Notes under the pieces: model-generated | Database searches by the model: none | Told to the model about the DNA's origin: nothing | What the model saw: only the letters and a program-made list of their open reading frames with translations | Origin: Streptomyces griseosporeus | Lineage (GTDB): Bacteria; Actinomycetota; Actinomycetes; Streptomycetales; Streptomycetaceae | Assembly (NCBI RefSeq): GCF_014656055.1 | Contig: NZ_BNBR01000005.1 | Location: forward strand, 372,001-436,000 | DNA: 64,000 nt | Reading direction: 5' to 3' | Position numbers and translations under genes: made by a program | Part shown: positions 49,812 through 57,833 of the stretch, piece after piece | Layout of the letters: every line of letters begins with the position of its first letter | Numbering within the stretch: position 1 is the first letter of the stretch

Positions 49812-51512
49812 TCAGCGCAGGTCGAGCACGGTGGTGAGGACGTGACGCAGCGTCGGCTCCGCGCCCTCCTGCGGTGCGCCGGCCGACCGCCAGGCGACGA
49901 ACCCGTCCGGGCGTACGAGGACTGCTCCGGCGCGGGTCGTGCCGTGCCGCTCGGCCCAGTCCGCGCCGTCCTCGGCGACCAGCCCGGCGACGTCGTCCAG
50001 TGCGCCGAACCGGTGGGAGACCAGCGGCACGGACAGCTCCTCGGCGAGCCGCAGCGCCGCCCGGTGCCAGTCCGGCCCCTCCTGGGCGTCGCTGAGCAGG
50101 ACGAGCGACTTCTCGTACAGGTCGAGCGTGGAGCGCCGCTCGTCCTGGTGACGCACCCACAGGTGCGGGGCGCGGGTGCCGGGTTCGCCGGAGAGGCCGA
50201 GCTTCTCCGGGACGACCGGGGCGGAGGTGTCGGCGCCGAGGACGGCGCCGTGCGGGTAGCGGTAGCCGAGGGCGACGTTGAGGATGCCGCGCTGCGGGCC
50301 GCCGCCGCCGGTGCCGGGCGGCGGGGCGAAGCCGGGGTGGCTGTGCTCGGCCGACCGGGCGGCGGCGCGGGCGCTGGTGGCCTCGGCGACGGGGCGGCGC
50401 TCGGCGTCGTAGGACTCCAGCAGCCCGTCGCCGGCCCAGCCGCCGAGGACGGCGGCCAGCTTCCAGGCGAGGTTGTGGGCGTCCTGGATGCCGGTGTTGG
50501 AGCCGAAGGCGCCCGTGGGGGACATCTCGTGGGCGGAGTCGCCGGCCAGGAAGACCCGGCCGGAGCGGTAGCTGCGGGCGACGCGCTGCGCGGCGTGCCA
50601 GGGGGCGCGGCCGGTGATCTCCACGTCCAGGCCGAGGTCGCCGACCGCGCGGCGGATGTGGTCGGCGCACCGCTCGTCGGTGAACTCCTCCAGGGTTTCG
50701 CCCTGTTCGGGGTGCCAGGGGGCGTGGAAGACCCAGTGCTCGCGGTTGTCCACGGGCAGCAGGGCGCCGTCGGCGCCGGGGCTGGTGAGGTAGCAGACGA
50801 TGAACCGGCGGTCGCCGACGACGTCGGCGAGGCGGCGGGAGCGGAAGGTGACGCTGACGTTGTGGAACAGCTCGCCCGGCCCGCTCTGCCCGATGCCGAG
50901 CTGCTCGCGCACGGGGCTGCGGGGCCCGTCGGCGGCGACGAGGTACTCGGCGCGGATCCGGGTGTGCTCACCGGTCTCCCGGCTCTTGACCAGCGCGGTG
51001 ACGCCGTCCGGGTCCTCCTCGAAGGACAGCATCTCGGTGGAGTACCGCAGATCGCCGCCGAGCCGGCCGGCGTGCCGGAGCAGGACGGGCTCCAGGTCGT
51101 TCTGGCTGCACAGGCACCAGCCGGTGGGGCTGAAGCGGGCCAGCCCGCCGCCGGGGTCGATCTCCCGGAACAGCCACTCGCCGGCGTCCCCGACGAGCGT
51201 GGGCGTCTGCAGGATGCCGTGGTTGCCGGCGAGGGTCTCGGCGGCGCGGTGGATGTCCGGCTCGGTCCCGGCGACCCGGAACAGCTCCATCGTGCGGACG
51301 TTGTTGCCACGCCCGCGCGGATGGATGGAGGTGCCGGAGTGCCGCTCCACCAGGGTGTGCCGTACCCCCAGCCGGCCGAGGAACAGCGAGGTCGACAGCC
51401 CGACCAGGGAACCGCCGACGATGAGGACGGGCACGTGGTGGGTGGCGCTGCCGGCGGTCTCGGACGGGTCGGCGGCATCGGCGCGTTCGGCGCGCGCGGC
51501 GGGTTGTCTCAT
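49812..51512 (-). CDS. FAD-dependent aromatic hydroxylase
   Basis: 566 aa from ATG 51512 (GGAGG 6 nt upstream; the frame to 51539 is rejected). Class A flavoprotein monooxygenase: Rossmann VLIVGGSLVGLSTSLFLGR, DG motif LVAADGPRSPVRE, GD motif VFLAGDSAHEMSPTGAFGSN, and a C-terminal thioredoxin-like domain (AGAVLVRPDGFVAWR). Similar to TcmG/PgaE-like hydroxylases and to WhiE ORFVIII, which in known clusters is divergent; here it is on the same strand as the PKS genes but separated by the sortase pair and a terminator. It may hydroxylate the spore-pigment skeleton. Confidence 0.85.
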   Translation of the reverse strand: MRQPAARAERADAADPSETAGSATHHVPVLIVGGSLVGLSTSLFLGRLGVRHTLVERHSGTSIHPRGRGNNVRTMELFRVAGTEPDIHRAAETLAGNHGILQTPTLVGDAGEWLFREIDPGGGLARFSPTGWCLCSQNDLEPVLLRHAGRLGGDLRYSTEMLSFEEDPDGVTALVKSRETGEHTRIRAEYLVAADGPRSPVREQLGIGQSGPGELFHNVSVTFRSRRLADVVGDRRFIVCYLTSPGADGALLPVDNREHWVFHAPWHPEQGETLEEFTDERCADHIRRAVGDLGLDVEITGRAPWHAAQRVARSYRSGRVFLAGDSAHEMSPTGAFGSNTGIQDAHNLAWKLAAVLGGWAGDGLLESYDAERRPVAEATSARAAARSAEHSHPGFAPPPGTGGGGPQRGILNVALGYRYPHGAVLGADTSAPVVPEKLGLSGEPGTRAPHLWVRHQDERRSTLDLYEKSLVLLSDAQEGPDWHRAALRLAEELSVPLVSHRFGALDDVAGLVAEDGADWAERHGTTRAGAVLVRPDGFVAWRSAGAPQEGAEPTLRHVLTTVLDLR

Positions 51513-51746
51513 CACTGGCCTCCAGGCGATCGCGGACATGCCCCCGGCCGCACGGGACCGGGGATCCGGGGATGTTCATGCATGCCCCGCCGCACGTGGC
51601 GCCGCCTCACGGGGGCATGGGCTTCCCCGGTTCGGGGGAAGGAGGACGGTGCGCTGTTCGCGTCGGGCGGGCGGGCCCGCTTCCCCCACCGCCCGGCACC
51701 CCCCGCCGCCCTCCGGCCGCGGGCTCCCCGGAGTTAGGATCCAGCC

Positions 51747-52691
51747 ATGGGGCTGACCATGGAGGACGTCGACCGGTTCGAGGCGGCCAGGCCGCGGCTG
51801 GAGGCGATCGCGTACCGGATGCTCGGCTCCGCCAGTGAGGCCGAGGACGCCGTGCAGGAGACGTTCCTGCGCTGGCAGGCCGCCGACGTCGAGCGGGTCC
51901 AGGTGCCCGAGGCCTGGCTGACGAAGGTGCTCACCAACCTGTGCCTCAACCAGCTCACCTCGGCCCGCGCCCGCCGTGAGACGTACGTCGGGCAGTGGCT
52001 GCCCGAGCCGCTGCTCGCCGGGGACCCGATGCTCGGCCCGGCCGACACCGCCGAACAGCGCGAGTCGGTGTCGTACGCCGTGCTCGTGCTGCTGGAGCGG
52101 CTGTCCCCCAGCGAGCGGGCCGTGTACGTGCTGCGGGAGGCCTTCGACTACCCGCACCGGGAGATCGCCGAGATCCTCGACATCAGCGAGGCCGCCAGCC
52201 AGCAGATCCTGCACCGCGCGAAGAAGCACGTCGCCGAGGGCAAGGCCCGCACCGAGATCGACGAGGCCACCGCCCGGCGCATCGTCGAGGAGTTCCTCGC
52301 GGCCGCGACCAGCGGCCGTACCGAGCCGCTGGTCCGGCTGCTCACCGAGGACGCCGTCTCGATCGGCGACGGCGGCGGCAAGGTCCCGGCCCGCGCCAAG
52401 GCGTTCGAGGGCGCGATCGCGGTGGCGAAGTTCCTGCGGGGCCTGTTCCGGCCCACCGAAGCGAAGCGGAAGATCGTCGGCGGCTCCCCCGACGTGTACG
52501 CCACGACCGCCAACGGCGAGCCCGCGGCCGTGGTGGTCGTGGACGGCCGGGTCGTCGGCGTGATGTGCCTGGAGGTCACCCCCGAGGGCATCGTCGCCGT
52601 CCGCAACCAGGTGAACCCGGACAAGCTGGAGCGGGCGACACGGCTCTGGAACTCCGTCGAGCACGGAGAACCGCTGGTCAGGGCCTTCTGA
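51747..52691 (+). CDS. ECF41-type RNA polymerase sigma factor (SigJ-like)
   Basis: 314 aa. Sigma region 2 (AYRMLGSASEAEDAVQETF), conserved WLTKVLTNLCLNQL, sigma region 4 (LSPSERAVYVLREAFDYPHR, EIAEILDISEAASQQILHR). The C-terminal SnoaL-like extension has the ECF41 hallmarks DGGGK and NPDKL, which tune sigma activity instead of a separate anti-sigma factor. ECF41 genes usually flank an oxidoreductase they transcribe; the flavoprotein gene 136 nt downstream fits. No clear ECF41 promoter (TGTCACA plus CGTC) was found, only TGTCAG at 52745-52750. Confidence 0.9.
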   Translation: MGLTMEDVDRFEAARPRLEAIAYRMLGSASEAEDAVQETFLRWQAADVERVQVPEAWLTKVLTNLCLNQLTSARARRETYVGQWLPEPLLAGDPMLGPADTAEQRESVSYAVLVLLERLSPSERAVYVLREAFDYPHREIAEILDISEAASQQILHRAKKHVAEGKARTEIDEATARRIVEEFLAAATSGRTEPLVRLLTEDAVSIGDGGGKVPARAKAFEGAIAVAKFLRGLFRPTEAKRKIVGGSPDVYATTANGEPAAVVVVDGRVVGVMCLEVTPEGIVAVRNQVNPDKLERATRLWNSVEHGEPLVRAF

Positions 52692-52709
52692 CCGGCCTGC
52701 TCCACCCGG

Positions 52710-52725
52710 TGTGAGCTGGTTCACA
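52710..52725. promoter_or_regulatory. CRP-type palindrome
   Basis: TGTGAGCTGGTTCACA has the exact CRP-family form TGTGA-N6-TCACA. It lies 18 nt after the sigma factor stop and about 100 nt before the flavoprotein start. Streptomyces Crp recognises GTG-N6-CAC-like sites. Confidence 0.55.
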
Positions 52726-52751
52726 TCGGAATTTCTCGGATTCCTGTCAGG

Positions 52752-52772
52752 GAACCGGGCGCTGCCCGGTTC
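52752..52772. promoter_or_regulatory. Inverted repeat upstream of flavoprotein
   Basis: GAACCGGGC (52752-52760) and GCCCGGTTC (52764-52772) are perfect complements with a 3-nt loop. No T-run. It may be an operator of the flavoprotein gene or the terminator of the sigma gene. Confidence 0.45.
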
Positions 52773-52827
52773 AAGGGTCGACACCGCGCACGACAAGGGG
52801 CGGACCCGCGCAGACAGGAGTCAGACC

Positions 52828-54039
52828 ATGCAGCACCGCATCATCGTCCTCGGAGCCGGATACACCGGAGCCACCGCCGCCGGGCGCCTCGCGAAGCGGC
52901 TGCACCGCGACGACGTCGCCATCACCCTCGTCAACGCCGAGGAGGACTTCGTCGAGCGCGTCCGGATGCACCAGCTCGCGGCCGGCCAGGACCTGACCCC
53001 CCGTCCGTTCGCCGAGATGTACGCGGGCACGGGCGTGGAGCTGAAGCTCGCGAAGGTCACCGCCGTCGACGCCGACGCGCGGACCGTCGCGGTGACGGCG
53101 GCGGACGGCACGGCGCAGACCCTGGAGTACGACACCCTCGTGTACGCCCTCGGCAGCGGCTGGGACGACCACGGCGTCCCCGGCGTCGCCGAGCACGCCG
53201 AGCAGATCGCGAGCCGGCCCGGAGCGCTGCGGCTGCGCGAGCGGCTGGCCGGCCTCACCGCCGGGCAGCCGGTGGTGGTCGTCGGCGGCGGCCTGACCGG
53301 CATCGAGGCCGCGACCGAGATCGCCGAGGCCCGCCCGGACCTCGACGTCGCCCTCGTCGCCCGCGACGGCCTCGGCGACTGGCTCTCCGACAAGGGCCGC
53401 GCGCACCTGCGCAAGGTCTTCGGGCGGCTCGGCATCACCGCGCACGAGCACACCGAGGTCGCGGCCGTGGAGGCCGACCGGGTCCGCACCGGCGACGGTA
53501 CGGCGATCCCGGCCGCCGTCACCGTGTGGACCACCGGCTTCGCCGTCCACCCGATCGCCCGGGCCACCACCCTGGAGGTCGCGGACAACGGCCAGATCGT
53601 CGTCGACCGGACGATGCGCTCGGTCTCGCACCCGGACGTGTACGCCATCGGTGACGCGGCCCTCGCGATGGGCCCCGGCGACAAGCCGCTCCGCATGTCG
53701 TGCGCCTCGGGCGTCCCGATGAGCTGGCAGGCCGCCGACGCCATCGCGGCCCGCCTCACCGGGCGGAAGGTGCCGACCGTGCCGCTGCGCTACTTCAACC
53801 AGTGCATCTCGCTGGGCCGCCGGGACGGTCTGATCCAGTACGTCACCGCCGACGACCGCGCGGTCCGCGCGGCCCTCACCGGCCGCCTGGCCGCCCGCTA
53901 CAAGGAGATCATCTGCAAGGGCGCGGCCTGGGGTGTCGCCCACCCCGTGATGGGCCCGGTCCGCCGCCACCGGGTCGTGCGGGCCGAGGGCCGGGCGGCG
54001 ACGGAGACGGCCGCGGCGCCCACCGAGGTGGCGGCCTGA
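52828..54039 (+). CDS. NAD(P)H/FAD oxidoreductase (NDH-2-like)
   Basis: 403-aa flavoprotein. FAD Rossmann motif IIVLGAGYTGATAAGRL, NAD(P)-binding VVVVGGGLTGIEAATEI, FAD/GD motif DVYAIGDAALAMG. CAGGAG precedes the ATG at 7 nt. It resembles type II NADH dehydrogenases but lacks a long membrane-binding C-terminus. Context: probable target of the adjacent ECF41 sigma factor. Confidence 0.9.
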   Translation: MQHRIIVLGAGYTGATAAGRLAKRLHRDDVAITLVNAEEDFVERVRMHQLAAGQDLTPRPFAEMYAGTGVELKLAKVTAVDADARTVAVTAADGTAQTLEYDTLVYALGSGWDDHGVPGVAEHAEQIASRPGALRLRERLAGLTAGQPVVVVGGGLTGIEAATEIAEARPDLDVALVARDGLGDWLSDKGRAHLRKVFGRLGITAHEHTEVAAVEADRVRTGDGTAIPAAVTVWTTGFAVHPIARATTLEVADNGQIVVDRTMRSVSHPDVYAIGDAALAMGPGDKPLRMSCASGVPMSWQAADAIAARLTGRKVPTVPLRYFNQCISLGRRDGLIQYVTADDRAVRAALTGRLAARYKEIICKGAAWGVAHPVMGPVRRHRVVRAEGRAATETAAAPTEVAA

Positions 54040-54073
54040 GCCGCGCCGCCCAGGGGGCACCCCTCCGGGGGAG

Positions 54074-54105
54074 GGACCGGGCCGGGACAGCACCCGGCCC
54101 GGTCC
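54074..54105. terminator. Bidirectional hairpin terminator
   Basis: GGACCGGGCCGGG (54074-54086) and CCCGGCCCGGTCC (54093-54105) pair perfectly around 6 nt, between two convergent genes (stops at 54039 and 54112). Confidence 0.8.
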
Positions 54106-54111
54106 GTCGGC

Positions 54112-55509
54112 TCAGCCCGCGACCGTGAAGTAGTAGTCGTACGAGGCCAGTTCGATGCCCGAGGCGGTCGTCGCCCGCACGGTGAGGTAGCACCAGCCCT
54201 CCGTGTCGGGCGTCCACTCGACGGCGGCCCCGTGGTGGGCGCCCGCGTCGACCGTGACCTCGTCGCCGCCGTTGAAGGAGTACGTGTAGCTCACGACGTC
54301 CTTCACCTTCGGCAGGAACGTGAAGGTGCCGGGGACACCGACCCCGCCGCCCGTGCCGTTCTCGGGGTACGTCTGCGAGGTGACGGTGGGCGTGGTGTCG
54401 TAGGTGATGCTCCACGACGCCGCGTCGCTCACCCAGCCGTTCGCGCTCCTGCCGCTCACCTCGACGCGCTCGCCGTAGATGCCGTCGAGCGTCAGCTCCA
54501 CGGACGCGGTGCCGTCCGCCTCCGCGGGGACCTCGACGGTCCGCCCGCCGTCCTGGCCGCCCAGCGTCCGCACGGAGTACGCGACGACCGGGCTCTTCGC
54601 CTGGAGCGCCGGGTTCGGCCGGAGGCGGAACGTGGCCGGCTTGCCGAACTCGGGTGACGGGCCGGCCGGGGTGACGGTGGGGGCCGTGGAAGCCACCCGG
54701 AAGGTGTAGGAAGCGGCCGCCGAGACGTTGTACGCGCGGTCCAGGCTGCGCACCCACAGGGTCATCGGACCGGAGCCGCCCGGCGGGATCAGGCTCAGCG
54801 TGGCCGGGCCGCCGAGGGAGTCCGCGCGCACGAACCAGCGGGTGTCCGCGTACGGGTCGGTGGGCTGCGGGATCCCGTGGTCGCCGATGTTCGTGCCGAT
54901 CACCGGGAAGTCCTGCTGCCAGGAGAACTCGTAGCCCTCCACGTCACCGGCGCCGCCCGCGCCGAGCGTGAACCGGACCGGCTCGCCGCCCTGGTTCCAG
55001 GTGTCCGCCGGGTAGTTGGGCGAGGAGACCGCCGGCGCGTTCGCGGGCCGGGTGTTGTCGACGGTGACGTAACAGGGCGCCGACCAGTCGGAGGCCGCGT
55101 CCCCGGCCAGGGTCTGTGCCTGCCAGGCGTAGGTCTGCCCGTCGGCGAGCGCCTCGGCGGGCAGTGTGGCGGGGGACTCGAACCCGGCGGTGGCGGACGT
55201 CCGGGTGACCGTCGTGGCCTGCTCCGGGTGCCCGGCCGGCCAGACCTGGTAGCGCACGCCGACCCGGGTCCAGCCGGTGGGGTCGGTGGTGGTGGGGATG
55301 CCCTCGACGACCAGGCCGCTGCCGGCCCAGACGTACGTGGGCCGGTCCGCGTCGGTGGAGCAGTGGCGGTAGGCGTTGAACAACTGCGTGGGCGTCAGGG
55401 GTACGCCGTCGGCCGCGCTCGCGGGCGACACGGCACCGCCCAGCGCGAGCCCGAGGCCTCCCACCGAGGCGAGAACGGTACGCACCCGCGCACCGAGGGA
55501 CATGGTCAA
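54112..55509 (-). CDS. Secreted protein with Ig-like/fibronectin-like repeats
   Basis: 465 aa. TTG at 55509 is preferred because AGGAGG lies 6 nt upstream; ATG 55503 would be 12 nt away. Sec signal VRTVLASVGGLGLALGGAVS, cleaved near SPASA. The mature part has several beta-sandwich segments (YVWAGSGLVVEG, YAWQAQTLAGDAASDWSAP, LWVRSLDRAYNVSAAASYTF, YLTVRATTASGIELASYDY). No catalytic motif. Role on the cell surface unknown; similar proteins are called hypothetical in Streptomyces. Confidence 0.75.
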   Translation of the reverse strand: MTMSLGARVRTVLASVGGLGLALGGAVSPASAADGVPLTPTQLFNAYRHCSTDADRPTYVWAGSGLVVEGIPTTTDPTGWTRVGVRYQVWPAGHPEQATTVTRTSATAGFESPATLPAEALADGQTYAWQAQTLAGDAASDWSAPCYVTVDNTRPANAPAVSSPNYPADTWNQGGEPVRFTLGAGGAGDVEGYEFSWQQDFPVIGTNIGDHGIPQPTDPYADTRWFVRADSLGGPATLSLIPPGGSGPMTLWVRSLDRAYNVSAAASYTFRVASTAPTVTPAGPSPEFGKPATFRLRPNPALQAKSPVVAYSVRTLGGQDGGRTVEVPAEADGTASVELTLDGIYGERVEVSGRSANGWVSDAASWSITYDTTPTVTSQTYPENGTGGGVGVPGTFTFLPKVKDVVSYTYSFNGGDEVTVDAGAHHGAAVEWTPDTEGWCYLTVRATTASGIELASYDYYFTVAG

Positions 55510-55612
55510 GTGGATCCTCCTGTCGAGCCGCCCGCACAGCGCTCCCGGATACGTACGGGTGTGCGAGCGGCGAGGGGATCGTAGGGGTGTGCCGTGACCC
55601 GCCGCAGGTGAT

Positions 55613-56296
55613 TTACGGGACGCTGGACAACAGTTGGGGCGCGTGGGGGTCGGCGGCCACCGCGTAGTCCGCCAGGGCCGGCTCCAGCAGGCCGAAGGCG
55701 CGGTCGGCCTCCGGGGCGACGGTGGCGGCGATCCGGTCGGCCGGCCGGCCGTCGAGGGTCAGCTCCTGAATGCGCTGGAACAGCACGCGGTGGACGGCGG
55801 CCAGCACCCCGGCCGCGGTGCGCACGGTGACGTCCTCGGGGTGCGTGCCGGTGGCCTCGGCGAGGGCCTCGGCGAGGCGGTGCTCGCGCTGGTCGTGCAG
55901 GCCGCGCAGGCAGGCGCTCAGGGTGGGGCTGTCGGCGACCATGCGGGCGAAGTCCCGGCCGGAGAACCCGGCGACCGGGTCGCGCTCCGCCACCGCGTCG
56001 GCGAACGCCCGGCGCAGGGCGGCCAGCGCCGACTCGCCCGGCCGGCGCCCGGAGACCGCGCGGGCGAGGGAGGCGGCGAAGTCCTCCTGGTGGTCCAGGG
56101 CCAGGTCTTCCTTGCGGGCGAAGTAGTTGGTGACGGTCTTCTTCGCGACGCGGGCGGCGGCGGCGATCTCGGCGATGGTCGTCCGCTCGAAGCCCTGGGC
56201 GATGAACAGCCGGGTCGCGTGGTCGGAGATGAGCTGCCGGGTCTCCTGCTTCTTCGCCTCGCGGAGACCGGCGGGGGCGGGGGTCGGACTGGGCAT
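55613..56296 (-). CDS. TetR family regulator
   Basis: 227 aa. HTH: QGFERTTIAEIAAAARVAKK then TVTNYFARKEDLA. C-terminal ligand domain with helices (ALAALRRAFADAVAERDPVA and onwards). Divergent from the VOC gene, with two matching operators and a promoter between them, so it is expected to repress itself and the downstream VOC/oxidoreductase/hydrolase genes. Confidence 0.92.
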   Translation of the reverse strand: MPSPTPAPAGLREAKKQETRQLISDHATRLFIAQGFERTTIAEIAAAARVAKKTVTNYFARKEDLALDHQEDFAASLARAVSGRRPGESALAALRRAFADAVAERDPVAGFSGRDFARMVADSPTLSACLRGLHDQREHRLAEALAEATGTHPEDVTVRTAAGVLAAVHRVLFQRIQELTLDGRPADRIAATVAPEADRAFGLLEPALADYAVAADPHAPQLLSSVP

Positions 56297-56305
56297 GGAG
56301 GAATC

Positions 56306-56320
56306 TTACGCCGGTCGTAA
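56306..56320. promoter_or_regulatory. TetR operator, site 1
   Basis: TTACGCCGGTCGTAA, a palindrome of the form TTACG-N5-CGTAA, 10 nt upstream of the TetR start. A second copy of the same form is 52 bp away, and the flanks GTAAGTTTACG (56317-56327) and CGTAAACTTAC (56368-56378) are also perfect complements. Confidence 0.75.
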
Positions 56321-56327
56321 GTTTACG

Positions 56328-56356
56328 TTGACACCCCGGGGGTATCCCTGGCTAAA
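56328..56356 (+). promoter_or_regulatory. Promoter of VOC gene
   Basis: TTGACA (56328-56333), 17 nt spacer, GCTAAA (56351-56356). It lies between the two TetR operators, the second beginning 2 nt after the -10 box, so bound repressor would block it. Confidence 0.6.
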
Positions 56357-56357
56357 G

Positions 56358-56372
56358 TTACGACGGACGTAA
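56358..56372. promoter_or_regulatory. TetR operator, site 2
   Basis: TTACGACGGACGTAA, same TTACG-N-CGG-N-CGTAA form as site 1, centred 52 bp from it (about five helical turns), immediately after the VOC -10 box. Confidence 0.75.
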
Positions 56373-56393
56373 ACTTACCCCGAGGGGATCCCT

Positions 56394-56792
56394 TTGCAGT
56401 TCACCGCCTCCACCGTCTCCCTGACCGTCGACGACGTCGCCGCCTCCCAGGAGTTCTTCACCGCCCACCTCGGCTACACCGTCCGCCACGCCGCCGACGG
56501 CTTCGCCTCCCTCACCCGCGACGACGCCTTCGACGTCGTCCTGCTCGCCCGGGGCATCGAGGTGCTGCCGCCCGGGCAGCGCGACCAGCGGGCCGCCGGT
56601 CTGATCCTCGCCTTCACGGTCGCCTCCGGCCTGGAGGCGAACGAGAAGCGGCTGCGCGAGGCGGGCGTGGAGATCACCATGCCGCTGCGCGAGGAACCGT
56701 GGGGCGAGCGCCTGTTCCAGATCACCGACCCCAACGGGGTCGTCGTCCAGTTCGTCGAATGGACCGGGGAAGGCCAGGGCGGCCAGGGCTGA
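56394..56792 (+). CDS. VOC (glyoxalase/bleomycin-resistance) family protein
   Basis: 132 aa from TTG 56394, with GAGGGG 7-8 nt upstream. Typical beta-alpha-beta-beta-beta repeats: STVSLTVDDVAASQEFFTAH, FASLTRDDAFDVVLLARG, and FQITDPNGVVVQFVEW at the end. VOC proteins bind or modify small electrophiles or antibiotics. The putative TetR repressor controls it; a sensor/resistance pair is plausible. Confidence 0.88.
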   Translation: MQFTASTVSLTVDDVAASQEFFTAHLGYTVRHAADGFASLTRDDAFDVVLLARGIEVLPPGQRDQRAAGLILAFTVASGLEANEKRLREAGVEITMPLREEPWGERLFQITDPNGVVVQFVEWTGEGQGGQG

Positions 56793-56888
56793 CGCCGCGT
56801 CGGACCGCGGCCGTCACCTGGGGCGACAACGGGTGGTTGTCGGTCTCGACCGGTCGTTGTTGGATCACCGGGCGGGCCGGGCGGTTGC

Positions 56889-57833
56889 ATGGCCGGCATG
56901 CGACGACTGATTCCCACGGGGAACGCGGCCCGCCCGGTCGCCTTCGCGGAGGCGCCCCAGCCGGTCCCCGAACCCGGCGAAGTCCTGGTCAAGGTCGAGG
57001 CGTTCGCGCCGAACCGGGGCGAGACCTTCCTGCTGGAGCGGCCCCGGCCCGGACTGCTGCCGGGCAAGGACGTGGCGGGGCTCGTGGTGCAGGCCGCCGC
57101 CGACGGCACGGGCCCCGGCGTCGGCACCCGCGTGGTCGGGCATCCCGCATCCGGCGGCTGGGCCGAGTACGCCGCCGTCCCCACGCACTCCCTCGCGGTG
57201 CTGCCGGACACCCTCGACCACGTCCGGGCCGCCGCCCTGCCGCTGGCCGGCATCACCGCGCTGCGGCTGCTGCGCACGGCCGGTTCCCTGGCCGGCCGCC
57301 GGGTGCTGCTGACCGGCGCCTCGGGCGGCGTCGGCCACTACGTCACCGAGCTGGCCGTCGGCTCCGGCGCCGAGCTGACCGCGGTGACGGCCACCCCGGA
57401 GCGCGGCCGGCGCCTCGCCGAGCTGGGCGCGACGGTGGTCCACGAGGTCGCCGCGGCCGACGGCCCCTTCGACGTCGTACTGGAATCCACGGGCGGCCCC
57501 GCGCTGCCGGCCGCTCTGGCCAGGACGCGACCGGGCGGCACGCTCGTGTGGTTCGGGCAGGCCGGCCGTACGCCGGTCACCCTCGACTTCTTCGACCTGC
57601 TGACCGGGCCCGAACGCGTCACGATCCAGCACTTCCACTACGCCGGAGCGCCCTACGGCCCCGACCTCGCCGCCCTCGTACGCCTCGTCGGGCAGGGCCG
57701 GCTGCACCCGGAGATCAGCCGCACCGCCGACTGGACGCACACCGCCGACACCCTGGTCGACCTGCGCGAGCGCCGCATCCGCGGCAAGGCCGTCCTGACG
57801 ATCGACAAGGAACGGGAAGGGGACCACCGATGA
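56889..57833 (+). CDS. Zinc-free MDR / quinone oxidoreductase
   Basis: 314 aa; ATG 56889 or 56898. MDR fold: GroES-like N-terminus (PVPEPGEVLVKVEAFAPNRG), cofactor motif VLLTGASGGVGHYV, substrate-domain strands at the end. No catalytic zinc ligands are seen, so quinone-reductase type using NADPH. 96 nt after the VOC gene; coupled by ATGA to the hydrolase, likely one detoxification transcript. Confidence 0.88.
   Translation: MAGMRRLIPTGNAARPVAFAEAPQPVPEPGEVLVKVEAFAPNRGETFLLERPRPGLLPGKDVAGLVVQAAADGTGPGVGTRVVGHPASGGWAEYAAVPTHSLAVLPDTLDHVRAAALPLAGITALRLLRTAGSLAGRRVLLTGASGGVGHYVTELAVGSGAELTAVTATPERGRRLAELGATVVHEVAAADGPFDVVLESTGGPALPAALARTRPGGTLVWFGQAGRTPVTLDFFDLLTGPERVTIQHFHYAGAPYGPDLAALVRLVGQGRLHPEISRTADWTHTADTLVDLRERRIRGKAVLTIDKEREGDHR

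Noticed and set aside
49842..51737. 631-codon plus-strand frame
   Set aside because: Complement of the FAD hydroxylase, whose Rossmann and GD motifs are clear.
52745..52779. ECF41-type promoter
   Set aside because: TGTCAG is present but no CGTC-like -10 occurs at the right distance.
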